Shown here: one piece after another, positions 18,161-26,633 of the stretch
Layout: each line of letters begins with the position of its first letter
Position numbering within the stretch: position 1 is the first letter of the stretch
Assembly (NCBI RefSeq): GCF_005116575.1
Contig: NZ_SWCN01000013.1
Span: forward strand, 98,403 to 162,402
DNA length: 64,000 nucleotides
Direction: 5' to 3'
DNA from: Desulforhopalus sp. IMCC35007
Lineage (GTDB): Bacteria > Desulfobacterota > Desulfobulbia > Desulfobulbales > Desulfocapsaceae
Program-made: the position numbers and the translations under genes
Notes under the pieces: generated by a model
What the model was told of the DNA's origin: nothing
What the model saw: the letters and a program-made list of their open reading frames with translations, nothing else
Database searches by the model: none

Positions 18161-19482
18161 GATTCATTGTCTCCGGTGATCCAGTTGTAACGCTCCCCGT
18201 GAACCATTTCATGGTTGCAGAAATGAAGGAGTTGAACGATGGGACGTTGTGCAGGGCAGACGTCGGCACATAAACCACACTCATGACAGGCTTCGGGTTG
18301 CAGGGCCCTTGCGTTTTTAAGCTCGCCGAATTCAATAATCCGGTTCACCAGGTGAACCTGGATGCCAACCGGACACACTCGGGTGCAGCGCCCGCAGTTA
18401 ATGCAGGGGGCCAGGGGGTCAAAAGGGTTGACATCTTCTGCGATGAGGTGGAGCCCGTTATTGTAGGTAAGTGGCGTGGTGTCAGAAAATTGCGCGAAAC
18501 CCATCATGGGGCCACCCACAACCGGTCGGGTGTAGTCGTCGATCTTCAAACCCTGGCTGGCCAGGATATGCCGGATTGAACTGCCAAGAGGGAAACGGAC
18601 GGTCACGGCCTTGTCTAAACCGCTGCCGCTTATAGTCAGACACTTCTGGGTAAACGGAGATGTACCGTTCAGAGCATCGACCATGGCCAGCAGGTATTCA
18701 ACGTCGAGGACAGCGATACCATGAAAGCGGTAACTCTCGCGGTTTGGGATTCGGCGGCCAAGAAAACGGGAAACAACTTCTCGTTCAATACGGCCGGTGT
18801 AATGTTCTGGTAAAAAGACAACCTCGGCCAGGCCCTCAAACTTTGTTGCAGCCCAGTTACGGTGAGCTTCAGGAGCTGTGAGGCAGATTCGGGCATCGGG
18901 AAGTAGCTCGCCAATGCATCTTAAGCCCTCGGTGACCTTATCCGCCTGTTGTTCCAGAAGAAGCTGGGAGGTGAGGATGGTTGTTTCCTGACGTACACCG
19001 GTAATTACCACGGTCGTAACGGGAGGGAGTTCTGGAAGCTTTTCCTCCTCGAGATACTCACGTCCGGACATGGCCCAAGGGGGGGCAACTCCTGCGGAAC
19101 GCAGCCTGTCCATGGCTGCTTTAAGATCGTTGGTTGAGACCGGACCATCGAAACGTTCATACGCTGGCATGCCAGGGCTGCCATCATTTTCGATGACAAT
19201 TGCCGCCGAATAAAAACTCTGGGCGGTCCAGATGCTGGTCATTTCTGTGACCTTGCCACTGATCGAGGCGCAAACACAGTTACCGATTCTAGATTTGCCG
19301 ATAACCTGACCTTTGCTGACGAAGTCGCCAACTTCCACGGTGGGTTGGTACCGAACCCGTCCCGGGTAGACCAGAGGGATGACGACGTGATCCGGGTCGC
19401 TTAGCTGGTGAATTTCTGGATCATAGTCAGCCAGAAGAGGTACCAGCGGTTTTTTACTAAATAATTTCAACAGTCCCTGCAT
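18157..19482 (-). CDS. rnfC: Rnf electron transport complex subunit RnfC
   Basis: The start at 19482 (MQGLLKLFSKKP) is chosen because GAGGAT lies seven bases upstream; an upstream in-frame start at 19530 would overlap the cytochrome gene. The 441-residue subunit has the NAD(H)/FMN-binding Rossmann-type domain (IVIENDG, TTVVITGVRQE) and two C-terminal ferredoxin motifs, CINCGRCTRVCP and CHECGLCADVCP. RnfC is the cytoplasmic NADH-oxidising or NAD-reducing subunit. It follows the cytochrome gene by 10 bp and overlaps rnfD by 3 bp. Confidence 0.94.
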   Translation of the reverse strand: MQGLLKLFSKKPLVPLLADYDPEIHQLSDPDHVVIPLVYPGRVRYQPTVEVGDFVSKGQVIGKSRIGNCVCASISGKVTEMTSIWTAQSFYSAAIVIENDGSPGMPAYERFDGPVSTNDLKAAMDRLRSAGVAPPWAMSGREYLEEEKLPELPPVTTVVITGVRQETTILTSQLLLEQQADKVTEGLRCIGELLPDARICLTAPEAHRNWAATKFEGLAEVVFLPEHYTGRIEREVVSRFLGRRIPNRESYRFHGIAVLDVEYLLAMVDALNGTSPFTQKCLTISGSGLDKAVTVRFPLGSSIRHILASQGLKIDDYTRPVVGGPMMGFAQFSDTTPLTYNNGLHLIAEDVNPFDPLAPCINCGRCTRVCPVGIQVHLVNRIIEFGELKNARALQPEACHECGLCADVCPAQRPIVQLLHFCNHEMVHGERYNWITGDNES

Positions 19483-19492
19483 GACAACATCC

Positions 19493-20125
19493 TCATCGTA
19501 AATGACATGCCCCGCAGGACACGTCTCCACCTTTAGTGGTGAATCTGTCCGGAAGGGTCTCTAAGTGGCAGTTTATGCAATTTGTATGGTAAACCTCAGA
19601 TACAGCTTGCGGTGTATGGCATCCCAGACAGGTGTGGTCTTCAATTTCAAGATACTCGTCATGCGCCATCATATCCGGGGTAAAGCTGTCATCGTGGCAT
19701 TGGCTGCATTGGTTGGTATGGGTCTCGCTGGGCTGTGCTCCAGGGTGACATTCTCTACAGGATACCGGTTCAGGGCTCGCGGGATTTTCGGCGTGGCACT
19801 TACTGCAATCACGGCTATGGATTTCTTTGAGTTCCGCATGCTTGTACTCGCTGGGTACCACATCATCACCGTGGCACTCCTGACAGCTGGTTGCCTGGGC
19901 GGCAGAATAGAGGTCATGATGACATTTGGCACAGGATTCAGCGGAACCGCTATGCTGTCCATGGTCAAAGAGTACAGAGCCCGCCGTGTTTCTGAAATAG
20001 TGGCGGTCTGTTGTTGGCACATCCTTTTTGGCCATGCAGCCAATAACGGCCCCGATGACTGCGACAAGCATGACCATTGTCAGTGATCTTGTCCAGTTTT
20101 TACGATTATGATTATTACCACTCAT
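19493..20125 (-). CDS. Octaheme c-type cytochrome at the head of the rnf operon
   Basis: The 210-residue protein carries eight CXXCH motifs: CAKCH, CQECH, CSKCH, CRECH, CSQCH, CLGCH, CINCH and CGACH. It also has isolated histidines suitable as distal ligands (FDHGQH, KHAEL, THTN, MAHDEY, VYHTN). The N-terminus has a hydrophobic segment (about 15-30) ending VIGC, compatible with a lipoprotein or a membrane anchor. Multiheme cytochromes precede rnf in sulfate-reducing Deltaproteobacteria and are thought to connect Rnf with the periplasmic cytochrome c pool; that role is inferred here. AAGGGA lies before the ATG. The gene overlaps the upstream zinc-ribbon gene by 11 bp. Confidence 0.9.
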   Translation of the reverse strand: MSGNNHNRKNWTRSLTMVMLVAVIGAVIGCMAKKDVPTTDRHYFRNTAGSVLFDHGQHSGSAESCAKCHHDLYSAAQATSCQECHGDDVVPSEYKHAELKEIHSRDCSKCHAENPASPEPVSCRECHPGAQPSETHTNQCSQCHDDSFTPDMMAHDEYLEIEDHTCLGCHTPQAVSEVYHTNCINCHLETLPDRFTTKGGDVSCGACHLR

Positions 20126-20591
20126 GACTATCCCTTAAAATAAGTCGTTCATTGTCCTCATCACTCATTTTGTACCATCGGCAGGTACGACGAACGCAGA
20201 CAACGAGGTTTAATTTTTTTGAATCTGAGACGGAAACGTTAAAGGCCATCATCTTGCAGTTATCCTGGATGCAGATTTCACCCGGCACGATAAATGAGGT
20301 GTCACAATGGGGGCATTGCACGTTGGCCAGCTCTTCGTGATCTTCTACCTGCATGGCGGTTTCCCGGTCCAGAACGTTGAGATACGGAGACATTCTGCTG
20401 ATGCCGACCTCGCCGCTCTTACTGGTTATTTTGAAAACCGCCTTGTTACCCTCATTGAGAGCTTTTCCGCAATGGGGACACCAGCAACTGAGGTAGGTGT
20501 CCTTATTGATATGGGAGCGCTTCATCAGTGAATTCTCACTCCTAATCTCGTCTTTCATGCGGTTCTTTGCATCCGAATCTTTGTCTTTCAT
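20115..20591 (-). CDS. Cys-rich zinc-ribbon protein, first gene of the rnf operon
   Basis: The 158-residue cytoplasmic protein has nine cysteines arranged as CWCPHC, CPHC, CIQDNC and CVRRTC, consistent with two zinc ribbons or a rubredoxin-like metal site. There is no signal peptide. The first 20-30 residues are charged and probably disordered; Met23 (MKRSHINKD) is an alternative start. Its 3' end overlaps the cytochrome gene by 11 bp, so it is translationally coupled with the rnf operon. I do not recognise the family; an assembly or regulatory role for Rnf is a guess from position only. Confidence 0.7.
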   Translation of the reverse strand: MKDKDSDAKNRMKDEIRSENSLMKRSHINKDTYLSCWCPHCGKALNEGNKAVFKITSKSGEVGISRMSPYLNVLDRETAMQVEDHEELANVQCPHCDTSFIVPGEICIQDNCKMMAFNVSVSDSKKLNLVVCVRRTCRWYKMSDEDNERLILRDSHEW

Positions 20592-21071
20592 CGTGAACTC
20601 CGTAACTTGGTGTTTGCTGACTCTGATTGGTTAACTCGATAAACTAAAAAATAATAAAAGATTAAATCTGTAATATGTTGGTGATTTTTGTTCAAATGCA
20701 CTGAAAGAGATGTCTTGAAAAGCAGATTTGTCACACCAGTTTAATCATCTAAAGTCGACGAACTTAGTCAATCCAAGCGATCAAAGCAACTTATTTTTTA
20801 AAGGCCAACTTGTTTTCGTTCCTTGGTTTTATTGAGTTAGCGGAGTGAATGAGAGTTTTTCTTTATACCATTCATGTAACTACCTGACTGGTAATATTTT
20901 GAATAGATTTATGACGGTACATTCTATCCTTGGGGCGTTAAATTCAACTCGAATAATGGCAAGAGCAAGGGAAACAAAATAGAAGAGATTATTATAGTGG
21001 TGCGGTTTATTCTTGTCAGGCTAAGCTGGCTGACAGTTCCGCAAATCATGTGCGTAATCTGCAGAAACAGA
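20592..21071. other. Intergenic region upstream of the rnf operon
   Basis: This AT-rich stretch of about 480 bp separates the rnf operon from the pilin gene terminator. It presumably holds the rnf promoter. An imperfect inverted repeat GTCAGGC...GGCTGAC sits near 21016-21036. I see no coding sequence or recognisable RNA. Confidence 0.4.
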
Positions 21072-21106
21072 AAAAGGGATATCACTTTTACGGTGATATC
21101 CCTTTT
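21072..21106 (-). terminator. Intrinsic terminator of the riboswitch-controlled pilin gene
   Basis: A perfect 14-bp stem, AAAAGGGATATCAC (21072-21085) with GTGATATCCCTTTT (21093-21106), has a 7-nt loop. On the minus strand it ends in TTTTT. It lies 26 bp past the pilin stop codon. Confidence 0.88.
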
Positions 21107-21131
21107 AGCTGATTAATAAAATAATCCTTAA

Positions 21132-21755
21132 TTACGGTAAATTAATCGTGTAGGCAGCGTTTACAGTCGTAGTTGTTGAGGCGTTTGGCCAGGCTGAACC
21201 GTTTGCGTCAGTATACTGCCTGAAGTTCCCTTTTTCAGCATCTGCTTCACCGTCGACCATGGTATCAATTGCGATTGCGAGGTCTGTAGGCATGCCGGTA
21301 AAGTAGAGCGCATTACGATATCTTAATTCTCTATGACTGTAGAGATAATATAAATGCATAGTCATGGTTGCGGACCCGGAGTAGGTGCCTGTGTAGGTGT
21401 ACTGACCATTACTGGTGACGTTGCTGACAATCTCAGTGAGACCGACGGCTTTTAAGGCGTTGTTGATATTTGTAAAATCGGTTCCCGCTACATTGTCAAA
21501 CTGGCCATTTTTTGTAGCTACAGATCCACCGTTGGCAGTACCGTCGCCTAGAAGATTTCCTGTGCGGTCAAAGTAGGAGGCTATGGATAGTTCCCACTCT
21601 TTCACAAATGTGGTGTAAAACTTTTTCTGTTTTGCGCTGTTGAGTACGTCTTTGCCTTTAATAACTGCACCAAGTATCAAGCCGATAATGACCAATACAA
21701 TTGCCATTTCAATAAGGGTAAAGCCCTTATCATTTTTGAGTATTTTTGCTCGCAT
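21132..21755 (-). CDS. Type IV (MSHA-type) prepilin, major pilin candidate
   Basis: The 207-residue prepilin has a short basic leader and the processing site KG-FTLIEMAIV (cleavage after Gly11, Glu at mature position 5), then the hydrophobic assembly helix. Residues 50-207 form the globular head, rich in Thr, Asn and Gly with no cysteine pair. It is the last gene of the pilus region but has its own promoter and a GEMM-I riboswitch in its leader, and a strong terminator behind it. Separate, riboswitch-gated transcription suggests the abundant structural subunit rather than a minor one. AGGGGG precedes the ATG by six bases. Confidence 0.88.
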   Translation of the reverse strand: MRAKILKNDKGFTLIEMAIVLVIIGLILGAVIKGKDVLNSAKQKKFYTTFVKEWELSIASYFDRTGNLLGDGTANGGSVATKNGQFDNVAGTDFTNINNALKAVGLTEIVSNVTSNGQYTYTGTYSGSATMTMHLYYLYSHRELRYRNALYFTGMPTDLAIAIDTMVDGEADAEKGNFRQYTDANGSAWPNASTTTTVNAAYTINLP

Positions 21756-21792
21756 TTTTTCCCCCTGAAATTTTCATACTAAATGTTTGATC

Positions 21793-21866
21793 GAGCAGCA
21801 ACCCGGCTATCCATTTCTGGACCCGTGGCTTTCCGTCCCCACTTTACAATGGGTTTGGCTTTTTCC
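21793..21866 (-). ncRNA. GEMM-I cyclic dinucleotide riboswitch aptamer
   Basis: Read on the minus strand, the leader contains in order GCCAAACCC, a stem-loop with a GTAAAG loop, GGGGACGGAAAGCCACGGG, TCCAGAAATGGA and TAGCCGGGTTGCT. These are the conserved blocks of GEMM class I aptamers (tetraloop arm, core AAAGCC, receptor arm AGCCGGGTTGC). It starts about 25 nt after a TGCTATAAT extended -10 and ends about 37 nt before the pilin ATG. Most class I members bind c-di-GMP; a Geobacter-type subclass binds 3',3'-cGAMP. The base at the guanine-recognition position cannot be assigned safely by eye, so the ligand is left open. Confidence 0.88.
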
Positions 21867-21889
21867 GACACAGAGTAAATCCTGAAAGT

Positions 21890-21895
21890 ATTATA
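21890..21895 (-). promoter_or_regulatory. Extended -10 promoter before the GEMM-I riboswitch
   Basis: The minus strand reads TGCTATAAT, a perfect TATAAT (complement of 21890-21895) with the TGn extension. A weak -35 (TCTACT, complement of 21913-21918) lies 17 bp upstream. The transcript would begin just before the aptamer. Confidence 0.7.
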
Positions 21896-22090
21896 GCACA
21901 AATGATGCCAGTAGTAGAGGAAGGAGGAAATAAAAAAACAAATGCTGTAAATACAGAACGATATTGGGTGTAATTGAACTGTTGGTTCCTGGCCAGGTAA
22001 AGAAATGGTAAAAAAATGTGAGTGTCTGTAGTAACTTATAATAGGAATAACGTAATTGTAATTACGAGAAAGTGAGTGATTGTAATTACC

Positions 22091-22927
22091 TTAATCCTCA
22101 GCCAGCGTGCATGAGGGGGGAACCTGCAAAAGCTTTATTCTTCCGTCCTGGTCACCATCAACAAGAAGGGCCGTGTCATAGTCAATTTCGCAGGTGGCAT
22201 CAACGGTTACGCAGTTGTCTGTGGTTGAACCAAGGCTGAATTGCTGATTGTAATTAATAATTCCGACATCAGTATCATTGTCTATGGCTGCACCGTATGA
22301 GCATATGGTCTGTCCTGTCTGGTTGTCGAGGACAATTGTGCAGCTTATAAGTTGAGCGAGTTCGTCCACAGTAACATACTGTACGATATCATCAAATTGT
22401 TGCGTTGGATCGTTGAGGTCTACGGTGTACAGGTCAATTTCTGTTCCGTAATTGTAAATTCTCACCTCGAGATCTGCCCCGTTGCCGTCAACATTTACTG
22501 GTGCCTCCAGCTGTCTGTTGAAGTTGTGACCAACAGAGGAGATAACAAAGGCAATATTGTCTTTTTTCTTGCTGGTACAATCCCCGTCAAGACAAACGGC
22601 AAGTCCGGTCTGATCGGTGCCCCCGGCAAGCCAGGTGCAGATATCCTGACCTGCGAGCAGCGGTGACGGGATATAGACAAGGTTGTTCTGCCAGGGATCA
22701 ATGGTGTGTCCGATCTCATTCAGGTTTACAGCAAGTGTCCGATTCTGGACAAAATCACCCTTTAGTTCGTCTCTTGCGGTGAGAACTATCTGTCGTCCTT
22801 CGGAGAGCTTGTTTTTCTTGGTCATCGAAATGATAAGTGGTGCGATTGTACCAAGGATCAGGCCCAGAATGACCAGGACGATGGACAGTTCAATAAGTGT
22901 AAAGCCTTGTTTATTTGTTGATTTCAT
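22091..22927 (-). CDS. Type IV pilin-like prepilin (minor, larger)
   Basis: The 278-residue prepilin has processing site QG-FTLIELSIVLVILG (cleavage after Gly8, Glu5 conserved). Its long C-terminal domain carries five or more cysteines (CTWLAG, CLDGDC, SCTIVLD, CSYGA, CVTVDATCEID) that may pair in disulfides. The domain has LGLILGTIAPL at the helix end. It overlaps the preceding prepilin gene by 17 bp, so the two are probably coordinate minor pilins (MshC/MshD/MshO-like position). The gene is followed by AT-rich DNA with two GTAATTACAAT repeats but no clear terminator. Confidence 0.83.
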   Translation of the reverse strand: MKSTNKQGFTLIELSIVLVILGLILGTIAPLIISMTKKNKLSEGRQIVLTARDELKGDFVQNRTLAVNLNEIGHTIDPWQNNLVYIPSPLLAGQDICTWLAGGTDQTGLAVCLDGDCTSKKKDNIAFVISSVGHNFNRQLEAPVNVDGNGADLEVRIYNYGTEIDLYTVDLNDPTQQFDDIVQYVTVDELAQLISCTIVLDNQTGQTICSYGAAIDNDTDVGIINYNQQFSLGSTTDNCVTVDATCEIDYDTALLVDGDQDGRIKLLQVPPSCTLAED

Positions 22928-23414
22928 AGATGAGTATGCTTTTGCTGGTGGCCCGGCAGAGATCGTCCCCGCCTGAACAATCCCATAGAGTTGTTGTTGA
23001 GCTGATGGTTATGGTTCCATCCGGCCCGCCGCTGGCGAGTATCCAGGCTGTATCTGGATGGTCGCCAGTTTCGTCTCTGAGCGTTTTTGTCGTAACCGCA
23101 GATACCTCCTGGTTATCGCCAGTGTTGTAGTAAATGATACTGTTGCCCCATGGGTCCAGTACCGCGCAGTGTCTGGTAAAGTATGCCTGGGGTGGGATAG
23201 TCCCCGAATGAATGACGTAATTACTCAGACAATCGGATACCGATGTGAGTGTGGTTTTCACAGCTGAGATCTGTTGAGATGTTTTCATGGACATCCAGGC
23301 TACAAGGCCAAAGCTGAGCAGCAACCCCATAATAGTTATCACCAAGGCAAGTTCGATAAGAGTGAACCCACGTTGTTGGTGATTTTGTGTGTCTGTTACT
23401 GAGAAATTATACAA
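22911..23414 (-). CDS. Type IV pilin-like prepilin (minor)
   Basis: The 167-residue prepilin has a longer leader (about 15 residues), then RG-FTLIELALVITIMGLLL with the conserved Glu5. The C-terminal domain has the pseudopilin segment CAVLDPWGNSIIYY, which resembles the calcium or structural loop of GspG-type pseudopilins (DPWGNPYQY), and a terminal Cys pair (CSGGDDLC). This implies a minor initiating subunit. It follows mshN by 52 bp in the pilus operon. Confidence 0.83.
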   Translation of the reverse strand: MYNFSVTDTQNHQQRGFTLIELALVITIMGLLLSFGLVAWMSMKTSQQISAVKTTLTSVSDCLSNYVIHSGTIPPQAYFTRHCAVLDPWGNSIIYYNTGDNQEVSAVTTKTLRDETGDHPDTAWILASGGPDGTITISSTTTLWDCSGGDDLCRATSKSILIYEINK

Positions 23415-23466
23415 CAGTTTGCTCCCATCTAAAAGAAGTGTAGGCTCAGGTTGGGGTACAATGTAC

Positions 23467-24384
23467 TCATTTACGGGACAACATCTGTTGAATTATACTG
23501 AGGTTAAGCCTGATATCACGGTCTTCAGGGGCTGCAATGCTTCCCGCTTTAAGTATTTCAAGAGCCTCTTCGGGGCGGTCGATCTCCATTAAGGCTGCCG
23601 CAAGATTGTTGGCAACATTGGGGTCTTTTGAGGTCTCCCATACTTTTCGATAGAGGGTAATTGCCCCTTCCCACTCTCCTTCATGGCGATACAGCTCAGC
23701 CTGGTGGAGCCACCTGCTCACCTTGGCCTTATCGTCGGCAAGTGCAGCAAGTCTTTGAGTCGGGAGAGGAGAGGGCTCGTCGAATATCTCCTCATCTGTA
23801 ATTGCTTCAGCGATCTCAAGTTCATGAATATAAACGGTGGCACTACCTCCAGAAGGGTGCCTGGTAATTTCCACCTGAATTGAGGAGGGGTGTTTCTTGA
23901 GATCGTTGATGATATTTTCAAGGTTCATCACGATCGCATCTTGATTGGCGACATCAACACTCGTCAGGGCTGGCTGAGGGGCAACAAGTGCGGTCAGACT
24001 CTCTGTATTACCTGAAGTGACAGTGACCGCGGGTTGTTCTGGGCTGACGGGTGTCGTCTCCTCTTGTGCAGGGACAGGGGGGGGCGGAATAACAGGTTGC
24101 TCAACCGAGATTGGCGGTGTCGTGGATTGGCTAACTTTTGCCTGGTTTGTCGGTGGGATTGTGGGCGAGGTGTCTCTGGTAAACCAGTTCTGCCACCAGG
24201 CGGTAAGAGCGACGGCAATACCGCCAAGAACCACGAGGGCAAGGGCCAACAGCACGATTCTCAGCCACGGGGAACGGTTTTTTTTGTTAACCGTCTCGTC
24301 GCCTGCCAGGATAAATACAGGTTCCTGTTCATCCTGGGCTGCGACCTCCTCCAGGCGGCTTATGACATCGTAGAGTTTACTCAT
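23467..24384 (-). CDS. MshN-like TPR membrane protein
   Basis: The 305-residue protein has a cytoplasmic N-terminus, one transmembrane helix (WLRIVLLALALVVLGGIAVAL, about 39-59) and a Pro/Thr-rich periplasmic linker (about 70-140). Tetratricopeptide repeats follow at the C-terminus (WLHQAELYRHEGEWEGAITLYRKV and NLAAALMEIDRPEEALEIL, about 225-290). This is the layout of MshN, which follows mshL in MSHA loci. It overlaps the secretin gene by 4 bp. Role in secretin or pilus assembly is inferred from family and position. Confidence 0.75.
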   Translation of the reverse strand: MSKLYDVISRLEEVAAQDEQEPVFILAGDETVNKKNRSPWLRIVLLALALVVLGGIAVALTAWWQNWFTRDTSPTIPPTNQAKVSQSTTPPISVEQPVIPPPPVPAQEETTPVSPEQPAVTVTSGNTESLTALVAPQPALTSVDVANQDAIVMNLENIINDLKKHPSSIQVEITRHPSGGSATVYIHELEIAEAITDEEIFDEPSPLPTQRLAALADDKAKVSRWLHQAELYRHEGEWEGAITLYRKVWETSKDPNVANNLAAALMEIDRPEEALEILKAGSIAAPEDRDIRLNLSIIQQMLSRK

Positions 24385-26006
24385 GATTCAATAACGTCAA
24401 TTTTTAAAATGATAACCATCTCCACTGTCTCCTTGGATGTACTTGTTTCCTTGAAAAGCCGGCCAAGAAAAGGAAGGTCTCCGAGGATGGGCAGTCCTGT
24501 TTCCTCCTCCTGCTCCCGTTCCATGATCAGGCCGCCAAGGACAACAATATTTTTAGGATGAACATTGACTATGGTTGAGATCTCACGCAGGTTCACCGAG
24601 GGAAGGGTTATGCTGTACGAGTCGGTCTCACCGAGTTGCTGCTGATCTAAAGAGACGATTTCACTCTTTATCGGTACGATATGCAGGGTAACGGAGTTGT
24701 CATTTTTAATGATAGGTGTGACTCCCAGCAGGATACCATCAAAAATCGAACCGATCTCGGTGCTGATATCCTCAGTCTGGGTGTCCCCGCTTCCTTCAGT
24801 GGTTTTTGTCACACTTTTTAAATAAGATACTGATTGTCCGACACTTATTACGGCAGATTGGCCGTTCATAGCTTTTAGACGCGGATTGGAGAGAACTTTC
24901 AGGTTACCATATTTTTTCAGGGCACTGAAAACGGCATCGATTGAATAATCCTCGGTGTCTATGGCGATATTGTACAGAGATTCAGAGGCGTTGCCACTGA
25001 CGTTAACCAGGGTCTGGGCAACATCGAGTATCGGTTCTGTACTTGTGTACAAAGAGAGGTTTTGCCAGTCAATTCCAAGTTTTTGGCTTTCGTTGAGGTC
25101 CACTTCGATTATCTGGGCCTCGATAACCACCTGCTTGGAATATTTTTTACGCAGGGTGTCAAGGTAGGCCTCCAGTTCGTAAATCAGGCGTGGGCGGGCT
25201 CTCATCATAATAGTACCCGTCTGCCTGTTAAGGAGAAACTCACCATTGTCTTTGAGTCGCTGGCCCACGGTTGTTTCAATGTTGGTGTAGATATCGGTGA
25301 CCGACTCACTGATTGCACCCTGGACCTCGAATTTTCCGGTCAGGGGGCTTTGAACATCCTCACTGGAGCCACTGCTCCCACCAAGTACGTCTCCTCCTAC
25401 GCTGAAGCTAGACTGGTTGATACCGGCAGCAAAATCCAAATGAACGGTTTTGGTAAGATACGGTTCGATAAAAAGGGTGGAGTTATCCTCTCTCCAGCCG
25501 ACATTGAAAATTGTGCAGATCGCATCAAGTATGGTTCTGACTTTAATTTCCTGATATTCTGCTGTGAGTTTATTGTTGCCAAGAAGAGATTCCAGTTCGG
25601 GGTCAAGCACAAGATTGAGTCCTGCAGCCCGTGCCAGGATTTGAAAAATGGGTCGATAGCCCTCTTCGGTAAAGCTTGCACTGATACGTTCACTGTCTAG
25701 AGGCGACAGTTCTTTGAATTTTGGTTTCAGAATAATCTTTTCTGGCTCATCGATGGGGGTTGCGTATCTTTTCTTCGGCTTGGCTGAGGCCGGTTGCTCC
25801 TGACTGAAAAGGGAGGGCTCGCTTTCCGGGTAAATAGACGGTACAGGCTCTGCTTGAGGCACAGCTTGTTTTTGTGAACAACCCTGCATGAGCAACAGGA
25901 TTACAATGAGCAGGAGGCTCCGCAGAATCCAGTTAGTGCAGAGTGCTGTACCATGAGACAACCGGAAAGGTTTGAAAAGCAGACAGCGTTTAGACCGATG
26001 ATTCAT
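24381..26006 (-). CDS. mshL: MSHA-type secretin MshL
   Basis: The 541-residue outer-membrane secretin has a lipoprotein signal (LLLMQGC, Cys about 43) after an unusually long charged N-terminal region, so the true start may be an internal one. N-domain: ISASFTEEGYRPIFQILARAAGLNLVLDPEL, the secretin short N-terminal repeat, split near residue 125. Secretin core: QVVIEAQIIEVDLNE, VLSNPRLKAMNGQSAVISVG and the C-terminal NIVVLGGLIMEREQEEETGLP with GDLPFLGRLF. Secretins form the multimeric gate through which the pilus leaves. The gene follows mshK after 63 bp and overlaps mshN by 4 bp. Confidence 0.9.
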   Translation of the reverse strand: MNHRSKRCLLFKPFRLSHGTALCTNWILRSLLLIVILLLMQGCSQKQAVPQAEPVPSIYPESEPSLFSQEQPASAKPKKRYATPIDEPEKIILKPKFKELSPLDSERISASFTEEGYRPIFQILARAAGLNLVLDPELESLLGNNKLTAEYQEIKVRTILDAICTIFNVGWREDNSTLFIEPYLTKTVHLDFAAGINQSSFSVGGDVLGGSSGSSEDVQSPLTGKFEVQGAISESVTDIYTNIETTVGQRLKDNGEFLLNRQTGTIMMRARPRLIYELEAYLDTLRKKYSKQVVIEAQIIEVDLNESQKLGIDWQNLSLYTSTEPILDVAQTLVNVSGNASESLYNIAIDTEDYSIDAVFSALKKYGNLKVLSNPRLKAMNGQSAVISVGQSVSYLKSVTKTTEGSGDTQTEDISTEIGSIFDGILLGVTPIIKNDNSVTLHIVPIKSEIVSLDQQQLGETDSYSITLPSVNLREISTIVNVHPKNIVVLGGLIMEREQEEETGLPILGDLPFLGRLFKETSTSKETVEMVIILKIDVIES

Positions 26007-26069
26007 AATGTGATCGTTCTCAGGTTATAATAATATTGTATGACAGAGGATGCAGTCGTGGCGGATTGT

Positions 26070-26633
26070 TCATTGCCTGCCTGCGTCTGGATTTTTCATA
26101 CCAGCCTCTGTTGTTTTGTCGTCTCTGTGGATTAATTTACCCGATTCCAGGGTAACCTTTTTTCCTGGGGCCAGGTGAAAGGTCTGTATTGGAGTTGAAA
26201 AGACGACTTCTCGCTCATTTATTTTTTCTACCGTAAAGCCTTCTCCCTGTTGTCCTTCGTGGTAAATTTTACCATTGATAAGACAGTAGTTGCCAAGTTT
26301 TCCCTGGGCTATGGTTGTTAAATGTATGTCCTGAAGAATGGCCGTTATTGGATTGTCGACTGTTTCTACCGGATCAAGAGGCTGTGGGGTGGCAGGCCGG
26401 AAAAATGGATCCCGTCCCGCGGACATGACCTTTGGCAGGAAACTTTTGAGTTGAGCTGTTGTATCCTCTTCTGGAATGTTCATCAGTGCCTGATGTACGT
26501 GAAGTCTGGTTCCTGTGGAAAAAGGTCTGCTTTTACTGTTGAACCAGACTGCGACACAGACAGCTACCACTAAAAGGAGCAGTGGCAGTCCGGCAAGGAC
26601 ACTGGCGCGGATATTGTTTACTGGCATGGACAT
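26070..26633 (-). CDS. MshK/GspC-like pilus assembly protein
   Basis: The 187-residue protein has one N-terminal transmembrane helix (SVLAGLPLLLLVVAVCVAVWF, about 10-30) and a periplasmic HR-like domain: GRDPFFRP, TAILQDIHLTTIAQGKLGNYCLINGKIYHEGQ, VEKINEREVVF. This is the fold that connects inner-membrane pilus platforms with the secretin (MshK, PilP, GspC). Its start overlaps the mshJ gene by 16 bp. Name is by position; sequence conservation in this family is low. Confidence 0.7.
   Translation of the reverse strand: MSMPVNNIRASVLAGLPLLLLVVAVCVAVWFNSKSRPFSTGTRLHVHQALMNIPEEDTTAQLKSFLPKVMSAGRDPFFRPATPQPLDPVETVDNPITAILQDIHLTTIAQGKLGNYCLINGKIYHEGQQGEGFTVEKINEREVVFSTPIQTFHLAPGKKVTLESGKLIHRDDKTTEAGMKNPDAGRQ

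Noticed and set aside
22021..22090. Two GTAATTACAAT repeats after the larger prepilin gene, possible terminator or att site
   Set aside because: Too short and AT-rich; no integrase, stem with T-tract or target duplication is associated.
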